Source: Nitrosopumilaceae archaeon (GTDB lineage: Archaea > Thermoproteota > Nitrososphaeria > Nitrososphaerales > Nitrosopumilaceae). From it: a stretch of 15,576 nucleotides of DNA. The notes below the pieces were generated by a model. The model worked only from the letters and a program-made list of their open reading frames with translations. It was not told the DNA's origin and did not search any database. Shown piece after piece: positions 12,686 to 15,576 of this stretch. Location: contig JAGWAW010000033.1 in assembly GCA_021296165.1 (NCBI GenBank), positions 8,700 through 24,275 of the forward strand, read 5' to 3'. Position numbers and translations under genes: made by a program. How positions within the stretch are numbered: position 1 is the stretch's first letter; each line of letters opens with the position of its first letter.

Positions 12686-13816
12686 ATGGTTCGTAGGAGG
12701 TGGCCGGGTCGGCTTAACGATAACTCCGGCGGGGCGGCGGGGCCCGGCCGGGGCGGACGGCCATTCTACCCGCTGGAGGGTGACGGGGAGAAGGCCGCAG
12801 AATACGTCACCAAGGGCATGAACCTCCAGCGGCGCGGAAAGCATGACAAGGCCATAACCTTCTACGACAAGGCGATCGCGGCGGATCCCGCCTGCATTCA
12901 CGCCTACTCCAACAAGGGGGCGGTACTGACCATAACCGGAAGGCCTGCCGAGGCTCTGGCCCCCTTGGAAAGGGCGGCGGAACTGGTGGCCGTGGCCGTG
13001 CCGGACGAGGACCACGTTATAGTTCACACGAACTTGGCAGGGGTCCTGGGTATGCTCGGAAGGCGCAGGGATGCCTTGGAACGTGCGGAAACGGCGCTTG
13101 ACTGCCTGAACAAGACCGACCCGGACGACCACAGTCGGGAGATGGTGGCGCACTTGTTTGAGATGCTGGGTGAGGAGGCCAAGGCGGCGGCCTGCTGGAG
13201 GGGCAGCGGCGGCCTGGCCTGGAAACACCACGGGGAGGGGATGCGGCTTGCGAACGAGGGCAGGGACGAGGAGGCGGCGGACTGCTTTGATCGCGCCATC
13301 CGGGAGGACCCGTCCCTCGCCGAGGCGCACTACAGCAAGGGGACAATGATGCGGCACCTGGGGAGGTTCGACGACGCGCTCGACTGCTTCCGGCAGGCGG
13401 CCGAGGCCGATCCGGACTTTGCGCTGGCGTACAACGACATCGCCGCGGAGCTGAACCGCATGGGCAGGGACGACGAGGCGCTCGAATCCGTTGAGGAGGC
13501 ACTGAGGAGGGATCCGGATCTCGGAGTGGCCCTCTTCGGGAAGGGCGTTATCTTGGCCAGCACTGGCCAACACAGGGAGGCCATCGCATGGTTTGACCGC
13601 GCCGCCAAGGGGGACTCTGACAATGTACTCATCCACATCCACAATGGAGAGTCCCACAGGGCGCTCGGCGAGAACCGGGAGGCCCTCCGGTGCTTTAACC
13701 GTGCCCTGGAGCTGGATCCCCGCGACAGGGACGCGCGGCGGGGCAGGTCCGAGGTTGAGCGGGCGCTCGGCACGGGCAGCGGTGGATCGTGGTGGGACAA
13801 GATGCGCGGAAGGTAG
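12686..13816 (+). CDS. Tetratricopeptide-repeat (TPR) protein
   Basis: 376-residue protein made almost wholly of TPR helix pairs, which serve as protein-protein docking scaffolds; the partner is unknown. About eight repeats can be followed from residue 38 to the end. The clearest are KGMNLQRRGKHDKAITFYDKAIAADP (43-68), KGTMMRHLGRFDDALDCFRQAAEADP, NDIAAELNRMGRDDEALESVEEALRRDP, KGVILASTGQHREAIAWFDRAAKGD and NGESHRALGENREALRCFNRALELDP, each with the canonical G/A/A-P spacing. The third and fourth units are less regular. There is no signal peptide or membrane segment, so it is probably cytoplasmic. The start is uncertain. ATG 12686 avoids an odd upstream extension from a GTG at 12656, but no TATA box sits at the usual distance, and a perfect AGGAGGTG falls inside codons 4-6, where no in-frame start follows it. 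Confidence 0.9.
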   Translation: MVRRRWPGRLNDNSGGAAGPGRGGRPFYPLEGDGEKAAEYVTKGMNLQRRGKHDKAITFYDKAIAADPACIHAYSNKGAVLTITGRPAEALAPLERAAELVAVAVPDEDHVIVHTNLAGVLGMLGRRRDALERAETALDCLNKTDPDDHSREMVAHLFEMLGEEAKAAACWRGSGGLAWKHHGEGMRLANEGRDEEAADCFDRAIREDPSLAEAHYSKGTMMRHLGRFDDALDCFRQAAEADPDFALAYNDIAAELNRMGRDDEALESVEEALRRDPDLGVALFGKGVILASTGQHREAIAWFDRAAKGDSDNVLIHIHNGESHRALGENREALRCFNRALELDPRDRDARRGRSEVERALGTGSGGSWWDKMRGR

Positions 13817-13955
13817 GGGGCGAATGTAGGCGGCGGCCACGCAATTCCGGCGCATGCCCGGCGGCCGCGCGCAAACCCGTCCACATCCGGCCGGCGGGGC
13901 GGCGCCCCGACACCTGCCGGCCCCGGGCAGACCCGGGAACGGCCCGGTAGTCAAA

Positions 13956-13964
13956 ATACTTATG
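13956..13964 (+). promoter_or_regulatory. TATA box of the 401-residue unknown protein gene
   Basis: ATACTTATG, preceded by an A-run, centres 27 bases before ATG 13987. This predicts a leaderless transcript separate from the TPR gene. Confidence 0.6.
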
Positions 13965-13986
13965 CCGATGGCTAGGGCAGGAAACC

Positions 13987-15192
13987 ATGAGAGGACGCGG
14001 CGGCCAAGAAAGCCCGGCGTTCCACGCCCTCCGGCTTACCCTGTCTGATGCCCTCCAGGACGGCGCCATAGCGGCCGAGGCGGCCACCGCCGGGATCTCC
14101 AAGGCCGTCGCGGCCGGAAGGGACGTCCCGGGCCTGGACGACATGGCCGATGCCGCGTACCGCGCCATCTCGGGCATGCCCGACAGCCACCCGGACATCT
14201 TCCACACGGCAGAGCAGGCCATGGCCAGCGGCCCCTGGACCATGGCGCTGGAGGACATCTATGCAGACGCCACCAAGTCGCTGGCTGATACCCCCAGCAG
14301 ACTGGCCCGCGCGGCCAGCCGTAAGGCGGCCACCGACGCGTTCTTTGGGGCGTTCGGCCGGGACGCCGTGGGGGTGGTGCGCAGCATCCGGTACAGGGGC
14401 GACAAGATCCGCCCGTCCGCCCACTTTGTCAAAATGTACCGTACGGCTCACCACGACATGAAAGTCGCCACGGGGGAGGCACGCGGCCCCGACAAGTTGA
14501 ACGGCAAGTTGGCCGTTGACCGACTCGACGAGATCTGCTCCGGCGCCATAGTGCGGGCGGCAGAAGAGTCCTGGGGCGGCCTTTACATCTGCGCGGCGAC
14601 CTTGGCCGTACTGGGACACATAATCCTGAAGGACACCGAAGAGTCGGTCGCCGACGCGGCTGGTCGAGCCGCCGTTGTCATCAGCAAGGCGGTGGCCGGC
14701 GATCCAAGGGCAGTCATAGTCGAGACCGTTCTGGGAGATGTGATCCCAAGGACCACGTACTACAACAGCCGCAGGAGGGCGCATGATGCGGCCGTCCGGG
14801 AGATCCACAAGATCTGCACGGACATGCTGACTGATGCCGTCGGAATGTGCATCGTCGAGGCGCTGTACGAGGCGTTCGTGGCCGGAGCCTACAGGACGGC
14901 CGCCGACAAGGCGTTCTTCAGGTCAAACTACAGGGGGGCCCTCGAGTCTGCCTGCTCCTTTGATCCGCAAAAGGACGTAGCCGGCTTTGAGAAGGACGGT
15001 CCCCTCCCCGCCCATATGGTCACCAGGTGGTGGATGGGCAACGCGCTGCGCTACCTGGTGGATGCAGACTATGTGTCTGCATCCGAGTCGCAGGATAACG
15101 CCGCCGTGATGGCGTTCTACGAGGACGCCTACGAGGCCGCCTTCGCGTCGGCATCCGGGGCAGCGTCCCCAAAGGCCCGCAGACGCGGGTAG
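13987..15192 (+). CDS. Ala-rich helical protein of unknown function
   Basis: I do not recognise this 401-residue protein. It is rich in Ala, Asp and Arg and looks mainly alpha-helical. A loose motif recurs: AATDAFFGAFG (about 116-126) and AADKAFFRSNY (about 302-312), with similar aromatic-Ala stretches ALYEAFVAGAY and EDAYEAAFASA. This hints at internal helical repeats. There is one moderately hydrophobic segment (LYICAATLAVLGHIIL, about residues 199-214), too isolated to call a membrane anchor with confidence, and no signal peptide. No catalytic motif or metal-binding Cys/His cluster is apparent. ATG 13987 is well supported by its own TATA box. It follows the TPR gene by 170 bases on the same strand, and the two may be functionally related, but nothing in the sequence proves it. 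Codon use looks like that of the neighbours. Confidence 0.8.
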   Translation: MRGRGGQESPAFHALRLTLSDALQDGAIAAEAATAGISKAVAAGRDVPGLDDMADAAYRAISGMPDSHPDIFHTAEQAMASGPWTMALEDIYADATKSLADTPSRLARAASRKAATDAFFGAFGRDAVGVVRSIRYRGDKIRPSAHFVKMYRTAHHDMKVATGEARGPDKLNGKLAVDRLDEICSGAIVRAAEESWGGLYICAATLAVLGHIILKDTEESVADAAGRAAVVISKAVAGDPRAVIVETVLGDVIPRTTYYNSRRRAHDAAVREIHKICTDMLTDAVGMCIVEALYEAFVAGAYRTAADKAFFRSNYRGALESACSFDPQKDVAGFEKDGPLPAHMVTRWWMGNALRYLVDADYVSASESQDNAAVMAFYEDAYEAAFASASGAASPKARRRG

Positions 15193-15576
15193 GGTTCTGT
15201 CGCAAACGCGGTTGGCGTCAACGACCGCCCGCAACCTCCCCTTCCGCCCGGCGGGATCCGCCCCCACGCACGGGCCTGCCCGGTTAGAGCACTGCGCCGT
15301 GCAAGGATCGGGCTTCGTTCAGGGACAGCCGAACCATACGGCACCCGGCGGCCAAACCTGGCTGCCATGGCTGCTCACGGTATTGCTCCACACCGCGTCC
15401 ACGTCTCGGTCTACGCGTATGACGCGGCGCGTGCATATTCTGGAATGGTGACGCCCATCTGCGGAATGTTGTGGCCCGGCAGGGGCCCAAAATCCCCCCA
15501 TGCGCATAGTGATGGCCATAAGGTTTGCAAAAAAACCCACAACACATACGCGCATACCGACAACCATCCTTGCCAA
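15193..15576. other. Right-end region, no gene called
   Basis: About 385 bases after the last gene. Two minus-strand open frames overlap here, one running off the right edge, but both are of shadow composition. A seven-base A-run (15529-15535, T7 on the minus strand) could end transcription of a minus-strand gene lying beyond the window. I see no tRNA. Confidence 0.45.

Noticed and set aside
12594..12821. 75-residue plus-strand frame starting about 20 bases after a TATA-like CCTAAATC
   Set aside because: It overlaps the TPR gene out of frame and is Arg-rich with no protein-like pattern.
15270..15340. tRNA-like stretch containing CCCGGTTAGAGCACTG
   Set aside because: The D-loop-like sequence has no matching D stem, no T arm and no acceptor pairing.
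15319..15576. Minus-strand open frame entering from the right edge
   Set aside because: It overlaps another frame of similar quality, changes to Arg/His-rich shadow composition, and contains no family motif; it cannot be judged without flanking sequence.
1..15576. CRISPR array, insertion sequence or integrase
   Set aside because: No regularly spaced repeats, transposase motifs or terminal inverted repeats with target duplications were seen, although two tRNA genes are potential integration sites.

Overview
The window looks archaeal and most probably comes from a GC-rich marine thaumarchaeon (ammonia-oxidising archaea, Cenarchaeum-like). The evidence is the Lsm/Sm plus L37e ribosomal protein pair, TrmB- and DtxR-type regulators, a radical SAM protein of the tetraether lipid synthase (Tes) type, two tRNA genes with archaeal box A promoters, and genes whose start codon repeatedly lies 26-30 bases from a TATA box centre, as expected of leaderless archaeal transcripts. 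The high GC content and long intergenic stretches argue against the AT-rich Nitrosopumilus type. The species assignment is inference.

Left part (1-2577, all minus strand). Reading downstream from the right: tRNA-Leu(UAG), then purU only 11 bases beyond the tRNA, then a creatininase/ArfB-like amidohydrolase one base after purU. The lsm promoter is buried in the last codons of the amidohydrolase. It drives lsm, rpl37e and a membrane-anchored unknown protein that leaves the window.

Centre-left (2921-5638, minus strand). A CcdA/DsbD-like membrane thiol protein is followed by a 46-residue YHS-domain protein overlapping it by four bases. Upstream of them lie a repeat-containing gap and a stomatin/prohibitin-type (SPFH) protein. 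The 5639-6410 gap is mostly non-coding and holds a very AT-rich patch and a doubled GTATACA motif.

Centre (6411-10575). tRNA-Val(UAC, minus) and an RNase HI gene (plus) diverge from a single palindromic TTTAAA box lying exactly midway between their starts. A small Cys-rich protein follows on the minus strand. Next is a minus-strand trmB-dtxR regulator pair (4-base gap), divergent from a large tes-like radical SAM gene. Between the tes TATA box and its ATG is a perfect interrupted palindrome. An iron-type regulator beside an iron-sulfur lipid enzyme with an operator-like site is the most interesting candidate system here.

Right part (10576-15576). A DegT/DnrJ/EryC1-type sugar aminotransferase (minus), a TPR-repeat protein (plus) and an unrecognised 401-residue Ala-rich protein (plus) are separated by long gaps where I see no genes. 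Most other long open frames in this GC-rich DNA are shadows of these genes.
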